Assembly (NCBI RefSeq): GCF_002205675.1
Contig: NZ_NISK01000004.1
Location: 186,001 to 250,000, forward strand
Origin: Sphingopyxis bauzanensis
GTDB taxonomy: Bacteria; Pseudomonadota; Alphaproteobacteria; Sphingomonadales; Sphingomonadaceae
Direction of reading: 5' to 3'
Length of the DNA: 64,000 bases
The first letter of the stretch is position 1, and each line of letters starts with the position of its first letter. Position numbers and translations under genes: made by a program. The notes beneath the pieces were generated by a model. The model did no database searches and was not told where the DNA came from. It saw nothing but the letters and a program-made list of their open reading frames with translations. This document shows, in pieces, positions 1 through 8,145 of the stretch.

Positions 1-5
1 ACCAC

Positions 6-383
6 ATGGTTGAACATGATTCGCACGCACTCGACACTATCTTCCACGCCCTTGGCGACGCCACGCGGCGCACCATGCTCGGCGACCTTGCCGCCGGAGA
101 ACGCACGGTGGGCGAGCTCGCCCAGCCCTTCGCGATGTCGCTGGCGGCGGCCTCGAAACATATCAAGGTGCTTGAAGCTGCGGGACTGATCCGTCGCGAC
201 ATCCGCGGTCGCACGCATGTCTGTAGCCTCGACCCCGCTCCGCTGATGTCCGCCGACGAGTGGCTCGGCGTCTATCGCCGCTTCTGGACCGACCGCCTCG
301 ATACCCTCGAACAGCTGCTGCGCGCCGACGACGCCGCACCGCCGCCCCCCAAGCCAACCCTCCCCAGAAAAGAAGGAGAATGA
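6..383 (+). CDS. ArsR-family winged-helix transcriptional regulator
   Basis: The 125-residue protein has the ArsR-type winged helix over about residues 10-75: FHALGDATRRTML in the first helices, TVGELAQPFAMSLAAASKHIKVLEAAGLI as helix-turn-helix and recognition helix, then the RDIRGRTHVCSL wing. No metal-binding cysteine pair (ELCVC-type) is seen, so metal sensing is unlikely. It belongs to the subgroup usually paired with an SRPBCC/AHSA1 protein, and such a gene follows at once. The two reading frames nearly touch, which points to one transcript with coupled translation. It probably represses its own operon; the ligand cannot be read from the sequence. The start lies only 5 bases from the window edge, so the promoter and ribosome site are outside. 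Confidence 0.85.
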   Translation: MVEHDSHALDTIFHALGDATRRTMLGDLAAGERTVGELAQPFAMSLAAASKHIKVLEAAGLIRRDIRGRTHVCSLDPAPLMSADEWLGVYRRFWTDRLDTLEQLLRADDAAPPPPKPTLPRKEGE

Positions 384-385
384 CG

Positions 386-919
386 ATGAATTTCATGACG
401 ACGGCCGACAAATATGGCGTGGTCAGCGAGGACGCGACCCTAACGCTCGAACGCCTGCTGCCCGGGCCGATCGACCGCATCTGGTCGTATCTTGTCAACA
501 GCGATCTGCGCCGCCAGTGGCTCGCTGCGGGCGCGATGGAGCAACGGGTCGGCGCCCCGGTCGACCTGGTCTGGCGCAACGACGAACTGACCGACCCGCC
601 CGGCACTCGCCCCGACGGCATGGACGAAGAGCATCGCATGACGTGCGAAGTCCTCGAATTCGACGCCCCGCACCGGCTGGCGATCAGCTGGGGCAGCACC
701 GGCGGCGTGACCTTCACGCTGCGCGAGCAGGGTGCCCATGTGTTGCTGACCATCACCCACCGCCGCGTCGCCGATGCCACGGTGCTGCTGAACGTCAGCG
801 CCGGCTGGCATTCGCATGTCGATGTGCTGGAGGCAACGCTGCGCGGTACCTCACCCACGCCGCACTGGGACAATTTTGTGCGCCTGCGCGGTGAATATGC
901 GGCTCGGCTAAAGGGCTGA
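386..919 (+). CDS. SRPBCC (AHSA1-like) domain protein
   Basis: About 177 residues with the START/Bet v 1-like fold signature of the AHSA1 family: an N-terminal LTLERLLPGPIDRIWSYL strand-helix, an RRQWLA segment, and a C-terminal GWHSHVDVLEATLRG helix that closes the hydrophobic pocket. These proteins bind small hydrophobic ligands; the ligand is not known here. The ATG at 386 is chosen because AAGGAG at 373-378 sits 7 bases upstream; an in-frame ATG at 380 overlaps the regulator's stop but lies too close to that site. It is co-transcribed with the ArsR regulator in front, a common pairing in which the regulator may sense the same compound. Confidence 0.85.
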   Translation: MNFMTTADKYGVVSEDATLTLERLLPGPIDRIWSYLVNSDLRRQWLAAGAMEQRVGAPVDLVWRNDELTDPPGTRPDGMDEEHRMTCEVLEFDAPHRLAISWGSTGGVTFTLREQGAHVLLTITHRRVADATVLLNVSAGWHSHVDVLEATLRGTSPTPHWDNFVRLRGEYAARLKG

Positions 920-1000
920 TCGAGCCATTGCGAAAGGACGGTGGGGGCGGCGCGAGTGGCCCCTTACCGACTTCTGGCGGCGACCGGTTCTAGCCGTTTA

Positions 1001-1135
1001 TCCTCCCTTTGGCGAAGCCATGGGGAGGTGGCAGCGGCCTAGCCGCTGACGGAGGGGCCATGGCGCAACGTCGCCGCCCCTCCACCATCGCCTGCGGCGA
1101 CGGTCCCGCTCTCCATCGTTTCGCCACAAGGAGGA
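1001..1135. repeat. Dispersed palindromic repeat element, copy 1
   Basis: The 298-base gap between the SRPBCC gene and the phosphoribosyltransferase holds one recognisable thing: an element that begins TCCTCCC and ends AAGGAGGA, with internal ATGGGGAGGTGGCAG and CGGAGGGGCCATGGCG blocks. A second copy lies at 20951-21084 with the same order of blocks and the same ends. The outer and inner arms pair, so it could fold as a long branched hairpin. It has no open frame of its own. It resembles the intergenic palindromes common in sphingomonads. Confidence 0.7.
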
Positions 1136-1216
1136 TCGGCTTCGGCAGCTTCCTACCGCAACGCCCCATCCACCCATCAACTTGCGATCCCCCCCGCACC
1201 CGATTACCCCTTCCGC

Positions 1217-1792
1217 ATGCCCGCGGACAAAATCTTCATCAGCGCCAACGACCTTCTTGCCGATTCGCTGCGGCTGGGCATGCAGGTGATCGACAGCGGT
1301 TTCAAACCGACCCACCTCGTCGGCATCTGGCGCGGTGGGGCGCCGGTCGGTATCGCGGTGCAGGAATTGCTCGATTATCATGGCCAGCATTGCGATCACA
1401 TCGCGATCCGCACTTCGTCCTATCACGGCATTGACCGACAGGATCCCGAGGTAAAGGTGTTTGCGCTCGGTTATCTGATCGACACGCTCGATCCCGACGA
1501 TCGGCTGCTGATCATCGATGATGTGTTCGACAGCGGCCGCAGCATCCGCGCCTTCATCGCCGAATTGAAGGCGCGCTGCCGCCACAATATGCCGCGCGAC
1601 ATCCGCATCGCGACTGTCTGGTTCAAGCCCGGGCGCAACGTCACCGACCTGCGCCCCGATTTCTTCGTCCATGAAACCGACCAGTGGCTAATTTTCCCGC
1701 ACGAAATCGACGGGCTGACGATCGACGAGATCCGCGAGCACAAGCCCGAGGCGGTGATCATCCTGCGCGAAGAAGGCACCGGCGATGCATGA
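1217..1792 (+). CDS. Phosphoribosyltransferase (hypoxanthine/purine type)
   Basis: The 191-residue protein carries the PRPP-binding loop of type I phosphoribosyltransferases at residues 97-110 (LLIIDDVFDSGRSI) and an upstream GIWRGGAPVG loop (36-45). The fold matches the hypoxanthine-guanine/xanthine salvage group, which joins a purine base to PRPP in the cytoplasm. Which base it prefers cannot be read directly. Its last 8 bases overlap the start of an adenine deaminase, and that enzyme makes hypoxanthine, so hypoxanthine is the likely substrate and IMP the product. Upstream stands a dispersed repeat and no clear promoter. Confidence 0.8.
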   Translation: MPADKIFISANDLLADSLRLGMQVIDSGFKPTHLVGIWRGGAPVGIAVQELLDYHGQHCDHIAIRTSSYHGIDRQDPEVKVFALGYLIDTLDPDDRLLIIDDVFDSGRSIRAFIAELKARCRHNMPRDIRIATVWFKPGRNVTDLRPDFFVHETDQWLIFPHEIDGLTIDEIREHKPEAVIILREEGTGDA

Positions 1793-2816
1793 TGGTTTCG
1801 CCTCGGCCGACGACCGCGCTACCTTCATCGCCGCGCTACCCAAGGCCGAGCTGCACCTGCATATCGAAGGCTCGCTCGAACCCGAACTGATGTTCGAGCT
1901 GGCGCAGCGCAACAATGTCGCAATCCCATTCGCCAATGTCGAAGAGGTCCGCGCCGCCTACGCCTTCTCGAACCTCCAGGATTTCCTCGACATTTATTAT
2001 CAGGGGATGGGCGTCCTCCACACCGAGCAGGATTTCTTCGACCTCACCACCGCCTATCTCGCCCGCGCGCACGCCGACGCGGTGCGCCACGTCGAAATCT
2101 TCTTCGATCCCCAAGGGCATACCGAACGCGGCATCGCGTTCGCGACCGTGGTCCTCGGCATCAGCCGCGCACTTGATGATGCGCTAGCGCGCTATGGCAT
2201 CACCTCGAAACTCATCATGTGTTTCCTCCGCCACCTCAGCGAAGCCGAAGCCGACGCAACGCTCGACGAAGCCCTGCCGTATCTGGGCCGCATCGACGGC
2301 GTCGGCCTCGACAGCTCCGAAGTCGGCCACCCGCCGTCCAAGTTCGAGCGCGTCTTTGCCCGCGCCCGCAGCCTCGACCTGAAAATCGTCGCGCACGCCG
2401 GCGAGGAAGGCCCGCCGGCCTATGTCTATGAAGCGCTCGATCTGCTCAAAGTCGACCGCATCGACCATGGCAACCGCAGCCTCGAAGACCCTGCCCTCGT
2501 CGCGCGCCTCGCCGCTGCGGGCATGACGCTCACCGTCTGTCCGCTGTCGAACCTGAAGCTGTGCGTCGTCGACGACATGGCGGCGCATCCGCTGAAAATC
2601 ATGCTGAGCGCAAGGCTTCACGCCACGGTGAACAGCGACGATCCCAGCTATTTCGGAGGGTATGTCAACGCCAACTACCAGGCTGTCGCCGACGCGCTCG
2701 ACCTGTCGAAAGCCGAGCTGCTCACCCTTGCCCGGAACAGCTTCACCGGCTCTTTTTTGGACGATGCCGCTAAGGCAAAGCAGCTCGCGACGATCGACGC
2801 TTACACGCAGCGCTAA
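1785..2816 (+). CDS. Adenine deaminase (adenosine-deaminase superfamily, type 2)
   Basis: A 343-residue metal-dependent hydrolase. Visible ligands and catalytic residues are the HLH pair (H24, H26), HAGEE with H204 and E207, RIDHG with H228, and NSDDP with D285-D286. Family assignment: the DSSEVGHPPSKF segment (176-187) and the TVCPLSN segment recall the bacterial adenine deaminases related to the Pseudomonas PA0148 protein and yeast Aah1, rather than true adenosine deaminases. It would convert adenine to hypoxanthine plus ammonia in the cytosol. Overlap with the phosphoribosyltransferase supports a two-step salvage of adenine to IMP. Many databases would label this adenosine deaminase; a substrate assay decides. 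Confidence 0.85.
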   Translation: MHDGFASADDRATFIAALPKAELHLHIEGSLEPELMFELAQRNNVAIPFANVEEVRAAYAFSNLQDFLDIYYQGMGVLHTEQDFFDLTTAYLARAHADAVRHVEIFFDPQGHTERGIAFATVVLGISRALDDALARYGITSKLIMCFLRHLSEAEADATLDEALPYLGRIDGVGLDSSEVGHPPSKFERVFARARSLDLKIVAHAGEEGPPAYVYEALDLLKVDRIDHGNRSLEDPALVARLAAAGMTLTVCPLSNLKLCVVDDMAAHPLKIMLSARLHATVNSDDPSYFGGYVNANYQAVADALDLSKAELLTLARNSFTGSFLDDAAKAKQLATIDAYTQR

Positions 2817-2838
2817 CCGTCGCAGGGGCGACGATAGG

Positions 2839-2869
2839 GGGTGACCGCACCCACTATTACCGGTCACCC
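2839..2869. terminator. Hairpin between convergent genes
   Basis: A perfect 9-base stem, GGGTGACCG pairing with CGGTCACCC, with a 13-base loop, fills the short gap between the adenine deaminase and the oppositely oriented mreB. Position suggests transcription stop from both sides, but no T-run follows on either strand, so it is not a classic intrinsic terminator. Confidence 0.35.
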
Positions 2870-2882
2870 GCTCAACTGAAAC

Positions 2883-3938
<1,056 letters not shown>

Positions 3939-4146
3939 CTAGTCATGCTGATGGAGAATCGGGGACGCGCGTGATCGACGCCCGCAACACCCTTGGATTT
4001 CGGCTTGTGACGATGGTTAAATCGCGTCAACGGCGGTGGCGCAGACCGTTGGTTTATCAGGCCCGGTCGAGCCAGAGGCGTCATTTACCGCCGCTAACGA
4101 ACGGTTCGCCGTCTGGAGCCGCCATTCATCGACAGCGCGCGCTTCG

Positions 4147-4623
4147 TTACTCGCGTTCCGGAACAACAAATTTCAGGCCCTGTAATTTGACGATCTTGTC
4201 ATCTACGCACAGCGGCTCGGCAATCAGGCGCATCCAGCGCGGCGCCTCGCTGGGAGGTCGGATTTCGACATCGAGCGTAAATCCGCGGCGGTGTTTGATC
4301 GCATAGGCGCGCAACTTTTCCATCGCCGCGCGCGACCCATCTTCGTACAGCGCGACGGTTTCCTCACGCGTCACTGCGGCCCCGCGCGGCAAGCTGAAAA
4401 TATCATAGACTTCGCTCGACCAGCTCAGCCGGTTGTTGTTTTCGAGGTCGCATTCCCACCAGCCCGCCTGCGCACGCACCGATCGGCCATGCGCGACTAG
4501 GTCGGTCATGTCGGCCACGGCATCGAGCGTGCCGGCCCCGTGCAGCTGCCCCAGCTCGAAATAGCGTTCGCGCTCGTACAGCGGCCAGCTGTGGTGGACG
4601 GGCAAGGGATGGGTCGGTTTCAA
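4147..4623 (-). CDS. PAS-domain protein without output domain
   Basis: A 158-residue soluble protein. Residues about 50-150 resemble the PAS_3/PAC group: AGWWECDLENNNRLSWS, then VYDIFSLPRG, and a closing LDVEIRPPSEAPRWMRLIAEP. No kinase, GGDEF, EAL or helix-turn-helix domain follows, so it would be a sensor-only module acting through a partner. There is no signal peptide. The stand-alone MreB gene is upstream on the same strand but 220 bases away with no visible feature between them, so an operon is uncertain. Ligand and partner are unknown. Confidence 0.7.
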   Translation of the reverse strand: MKPTHPLPVHHSWPLYERERYFELGQLHGAGTLDAVADMTDLVAHGRSVRAQAGWWECDLENNNRLSWSSEVYDIFSLPRGAAVTREETVALYEDGSRAAMEKLRAYAIKHRRGFTLDVEIRPPSEAPRWMRLIAEPLCVDDKIVKLQGLKFVVPERE

Positions 4624-4718
4624 CGCACCGGTCTTTCGTTATATTGCATGGAGATAGCTGCGCCACTCTCTGCAAGGACTAGTACAGACTTGCAACCCGA
4701 CGAACAACCTCGTTGCCG

Positions 4719-5093
4719 TCAGCGGCGTGCCAGCGCAATTCCCGCCAGATTCTGGGTACGCTTGATATGCCGCACGCGCGGCGCTGGACTGGCGCCTACC
4801 AGCACCCGAAAGCTTTCCAAATGCGCGCTTGCACGACCGCGCGCCGCCATTTCACCATTGGCCTGCGCCACCACCGCCGCCGCGTCGCCGAGCAGGACAA
4901 AATCGGTGATCCCACGCGCCTGCGCCAGCCGCAGCGCCGCGATCAGCGCCAGCCATTCGGCATCCATGCTGCTGCCCGTCCCCGCCTCGTGGTCGATGGT
5001 CGCGACCCCACCGATCACCACGGCAATCTCCATCGCGCCGGGGTTGGGGCGGCATCCGCCATCGAAATAGATTTTGGTCCGGCGGGGCTTCAT
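4719..5093 (-). CDS. RNase H-like fold protein with altered active site
   Basis: The 124-residue protein opens with KIYFDGGCRPNPG, the first strand and catalytic aspartate (D11) of RNase HI and reverse-transcriptase-like (RVT_3) proteins. The second acid, E46 in AEWLAL, and the third, D70 in LLGD, are present. The fourth position differs: where the family usually ends in an N..AD.LA pattern, this ends NLAGIALA (115-121), so the last aspartate is glycine. The protein is also short. It may bind RNA-DNA hybrids or cleave weakly; whether it is active needs an assay. It starts 1 base from clear non-coding sequence and has no obvious operon partner. Confidence 0.75.
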   Translation of the reverse strand: MKPRRTKIYFDGGCRPNPGAMEIAVVIGGVATIDHEAGTGSSMDAEWLALIAALRLAQARGITDFVLLGDAAAVVAQANGEMAARGRASAHLESFRVLVGASPAPRVRHIKRTQNLAGIALARR

Positions 5094-5112
5094 AGTGCCG
5101 CTATGCCCGATC

Positions 5113-5200
5113 CCGTTCCCCGGCGAAAGCCAGAGGCCAGGGCGTCACATGACCGACGCCGTGCCTTTGCGTCCTGGACTCCGGCTTTCGCCGTGGAGCA
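5113..5200. repeat. Short dispersed inverted repeat
   Basis: Arms CGGCGAAAGCC (5121-5131) and GGCTTTCGCCG (5183-5193) pair perfectly around a short spacer that contains CCAGGGCGTC and GTCCTGGACTCC. The same CGGCGAAAGCC core also occurs in the repeat at 48186-48280. It fills the space between the RNase H-like gene and the end of the TonB receptor gene. Confidence 0.55.
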
Positions 5201-5212
5201 GAGTTGCGCAGA

Positions 5213-7306
5213 TCAAAACGTTCCACGCACCGAAAGCGAGAAAATCGGCCCGATCATCCGATTGCGCGCTTCGACAAAGGCAATCGGACTTTCGCCGCGT
5301 AGTCCGGTGTAAACGACGCGGTCACGCTTCGATCGCGCATTGGCGATGTTGCGAATGGTGGCGCGGACCGTCAGGCCCTTCACATTCTTGTGCTCGGCAT
5401 AGACATTGGCGAACACCGGCCCTTCCCAGAGCTTGTCGACCTGGCTGCGGCGATAACCGGGCTGGTAGTGGGCATAGTTGCCGCCAAGGCCCCACGCCCA
5501 TTCGCTGCCTGCAATATCGTGGCGCACACTCGCCTCGATCACCGTGTCGGTGAAGCCGCTCCACTGCCGCTTCTCGCCGGTAAACGGATCGCGCAGCGAC
5601 GATTTCTGGAGCAACGCGCGCGTTTCGACCTTCATCCCCTTGATCCCCGCGGGATCGAGGTTGATCGTCGCAGTCCAGTCGATCGCCCCCGCTTTCGCCT
5701 TTGCGATGTTGCCAACCGCTTCGCCATTGGCGCCGACCGGCACGACATCGACGCGGTCCTCGACGTCGCGATAGATCAGGATCAGCTTGGTCGACCCCCA
5801 CGCACCGAACTTCCTGTTGATCTCGGCCTCATAGCTCCAGTCCTGCTGCGGGCGCAGGTCGTTGTTGCTCTCATTCTGGTTGCCGTCGTTCAGGAAAGCG
5901 CGCGCCAAAAAATCATAGAAGGACAGTTGCAGCACCCGGCGACGCAATTTGAAGGAAACATCGAAATTGGCCGACGGGGTCCAGGCCAGCGAGAGTGACC
6001 CCTTCGGCCGGAAAAAGCTCCGCGTCAGCCCGTTCATCCCGGTCTGGGTAATCGTCGAATGTTCGGCGCCGGCGATGATCTGGAAATTCAGCTTGTCGGT
6101 CAGCTTGCGGCCAAAGCTCAGCAGCCCTTCGTAGCGATCCTCGCTGACCCCGCCAGTGCCGCCCGCGAATGGCTGGTCGACGAACACGCCGCTCGGGTCG
6201 AGCACAGCGATCGACGCGACATTGTCTAAGGTGTTGAACGCCGCCTCACCCGACAGCTGCCAGTCGCCGCCAAGCATCTTCCACTGATATTCGCCGCGCC
6301 CGATCGTTTCACCCAGATCGCCGGTCTGCGCGAAGCGGTCACCCGTCGCGATGCCGCCTACTGGCGTCGTGACCGTTTCCTGCTTGTAGGGCTCGTGGCT
6401 GAACCGCCGCAGCCCGATCAGCTTCAGCTTGCCTGGTCCAGCGCGGAACTGGTAATCGCCGCTGATCTCGTAGTTCCAGCTGTCGGCATCTTCGTAAAAG
6501 GTCCGCGCCCGGTCGGGCTGGCCGGGCGAGACCCGGACGCCATCCTCATAATAGCGGTCATATTTGCGCTGATAATGCCCGCCCAGATTGGCGACGCTAT
6601 CGCCCGCGGGATCCCAAGTGATCCGGCCCGACAGTTTCGGGGTGTCATAATGGGTGTTCCAGCTATCCTCACGGCGCTCGATGATATTGCCCGCGCCATC
6701 GCTGATCAGCGTCGGCCCGCCCGCGCCGCTGCGCGCCGAATCGTCGTTGCTCAGCGCTGCCTCATATTCGATTTTGCCCGACCGCCCGCGAACCGACACA
6801 TCGCCGCGGGTCAGCAGCGGGTCGGTATAATGGGCGCGAAATTCGGGTTTCCACGAAAACTGCCCCGAAACGGCGGCGGCACGATAGACAATATTGGCGA
6901 CCTGCCCCGACAATCCCGGAATGTCCAGCGTCGCGCCGTCGACGATCTCGATCCGCTCGACATTGCCCGCGGGGATGCGCGACAATTGGGTATACATCGT
7001 GTCGCCCTTGTTCGACGGGCGTTCGCCGTTGAACAACACATTGCCCGTCGCCTGCCCCAACCCGCGCAGATTTTCATTGTCGCGGATCGAAAAGCCGGGG
7101 ACTTGATTGAGCATGTCATAGGCGTTTGTCGGCGCATAGCGGGCAAAATCGGCGGGAGTAAAGACTTGCCGCCCGGCGCTGTTGCCGCTTGCCGCACCCT
7201 CAGTCGCAGCTGGCAGCGGCGCTTCACCGGTGGCCGGCGATTCCTGCGCCAGCGCCGGTAGCGCGATCGCGGCGGAAAGCGCGAAAAGGCTGATCAGCCG
7301 CATCAT
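5213..7306 (-). CDS. TonB-dependent outer-membrane receptor
   Basis: A 697-residue protein with a signal peptide cut after about ALPALA (residues 15-20). The plug domain covers roughly residues 50-150: TPADFARYAPTNAYDMLNQVPGFSIR, GNVLFNGERPSNKGD and the IPAGNVERIEIVDG strand. The rest is a long barrel ending in the aromatic residue F (SLSVRGTF), as outer-membrane proteins do. It should import a substrate using TonB-ExbBD energy; the substrate is not readable. Its start overlaps the stop of the secreted repeat protein upstream by 4 bases, so it is the last gene of the BlaI-BlaR1 operon. That makes it a likely target of this regulatory pair, an unusual target since BlaI/BlaR1 normally control beta-lactamases. 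Confidence 0.9.
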   Translation of the reverse strand: MMRLISLFALSAAIALPALAQESPATGEAPLPAATEGAASGNSAGRQVFTPADFARYAPTNAYDMLNQVPGFSIRDNENLRGLGQATGNVLFNGERPSNKGDTMYTQLSRIPAGNVERIEIVDGATLDIPGLSGQVANIVYRAAAVSGQFSWKPEFRAHYTDPLLTRGDVSVRGRSGKIEYEAALSNDDSARSGAGGPTLISDGAGNIIERREDSWNTHYDTPKLSGRITWDPAGDSVANLGGHYQRKYDRYYEDGVRVSPGQPDRARTFYEDADSWNYEISGDYQFRAGPGKLKLIGLRRFSHEPYKQETVTTPVGGIATGDRFAQTGDLGETIGRGEYQWKMLGGDWQLSGEAAFNTLDNVASIAVLDPSGVFVDQPFAGGTGGVSEDRYEGLLSFGRKLTDKLNFQIIAGAEHSTITQTGMNGLTRSFFRPKGSLSLAWTPSANFDVSFKLRRRVLQLSFYDFLARAFLNDGNQNESNNDLRPQQDWSYEAEINRKFGAWGSTKLILIYRDVEDRVDVVPVGANGEAVGNIAKAKAGAIDWTATINLDPAGIKGMKVETRALLQKSSLRDPFTGEKRQWSGFTDTVIEASVRHDIAGSEWAWGLGGNYAHYQPGYRRSQVDKLWEGPVFANVYAEHKNVKGLTVRATIRNIANARSKRDRVVYTGLRGESPIAFVEARNRMIGPIFSLSVRGTF

Positions 7307-8034
7307 TCGCTTCCCTGCGTCGCGCGGTTCATCGCCACGGCGTACTCGCCGGTGACCCCCAGTGCTTTCATTCCGACGACATCATCGGCGCTCAGCTTGC
7401 GATACCCCGCTGCCGCCAGCCCGCGCACATAGGCGCCGTCGACGCCGAGCGCCTTGCACGCGATCACGTCCTCGACGTCGGTCAGCACCAGCGCTTCGGA
7501 TTGCAACTCGCGGACATAGGCCGGCGTCACCTCCAGCGCTGCCGCCGAAATCAGATCGTCGGCGTCATCGGGCTTCACCCCCGCATCGGTCAGCCCGTCG
7601 GCCAACGCGACCGTCGCATCGACCAGCAGCATCGCCAGCACGTCGCTGCGCCGCTCGGGCGCCAGCCCGCGCGCCGCCAGCGCCGCCTCGAACGCGGGGT
7701 CGGACGTGAAGCGGCAGCGGCCCGTCCCTTCGAGCGCACGCATCAGCGTTCCGGTGCAGGCGAGCGTTCCCGTCTCATGTACCACGGTGAACGCCACCGG
7801 CCCGGCATCGCCCCGTAGCGCGGTGCGGGCCGGCGCCAGCGCGGCGCGGGCGCTATCGAGCGACAGAGCGCTGCTCGATCTCTTGTGGCTCACCCGAAAA
7901 TGCGGCTGGTTTTTGCCCGGGGTCGCCTTCCATTCGATATCGGTCATCACCAACGGGTCGGCAGCATTGCTCGGCGCGGCGCAGGCAATAACGGTCAGCA
8001 GCGCGGCGGCCGCGGCGATCATGGGGGTTTTCAT
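7303..8034 (-). CDS. Secreted protein with ALGV-type repeats shared with BlaR1
   Basis: The 243-residue protein has a signal peptide (cut near residue 25, SNAAD), a middle domain (26-140) with two cysteines at 92 and 107 that could form a disulfide, and a C-terminal set of three ~27-residue repeats at about 153-180, 181-207 and 208-234. Their shared form is a DD(V/L)(I/V) turn, then KALGVT or ALEVT, then a (E/A)Y(V/A)RxL helix, as in ADDVVGMKALGVTGEYAVAM. The neighbouring BlaR1-like protease carries the same repeats in its outer domain. It sits between that protease and the TonB receptor and overlaps the receptor by 4 bases. A role as ligand, antisensor or periplasmic partner of the protease is an inference. 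Confidence 0.8.
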   Translation of the reverse strand: MKTPMIAAAAALLTVIACAAPSNAADPLVMTDIEWKATPGKNQPHFRVSHKRSSSALSLDSARAALAPARTALRGDAGPVAFTVVHETGTLACTGTLMRALEGTGRCRFTSDPAFEAALAARGLAPERRSDVLAMLLVDATVALADGLTDAGVKPDDADDLISAAALEVTPAYVRELQSEALVLTDVEDVIACKALGVDGAYVRGLAAAGYRKLSADDVVGMKALGVTGEYAVAMNRATQGSE

Positions 8035-8145
8035 GAAGTCACTCCTGGTGCCGGCGCCGGACGAGCGTCATCGCTCGCCCCCGCAGCGGCGTTTCGAAAC
8101 TATGGTTCGATCAACGATATTCAGGCTTGGACGAGCGTCCGAACG

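Noticed and set aside
2238..2760. Several 60-90-residue frames inside the adenine deaminase gene
   Set aside because: Arg/Ala-rich out-of-frame translations of a real gene.
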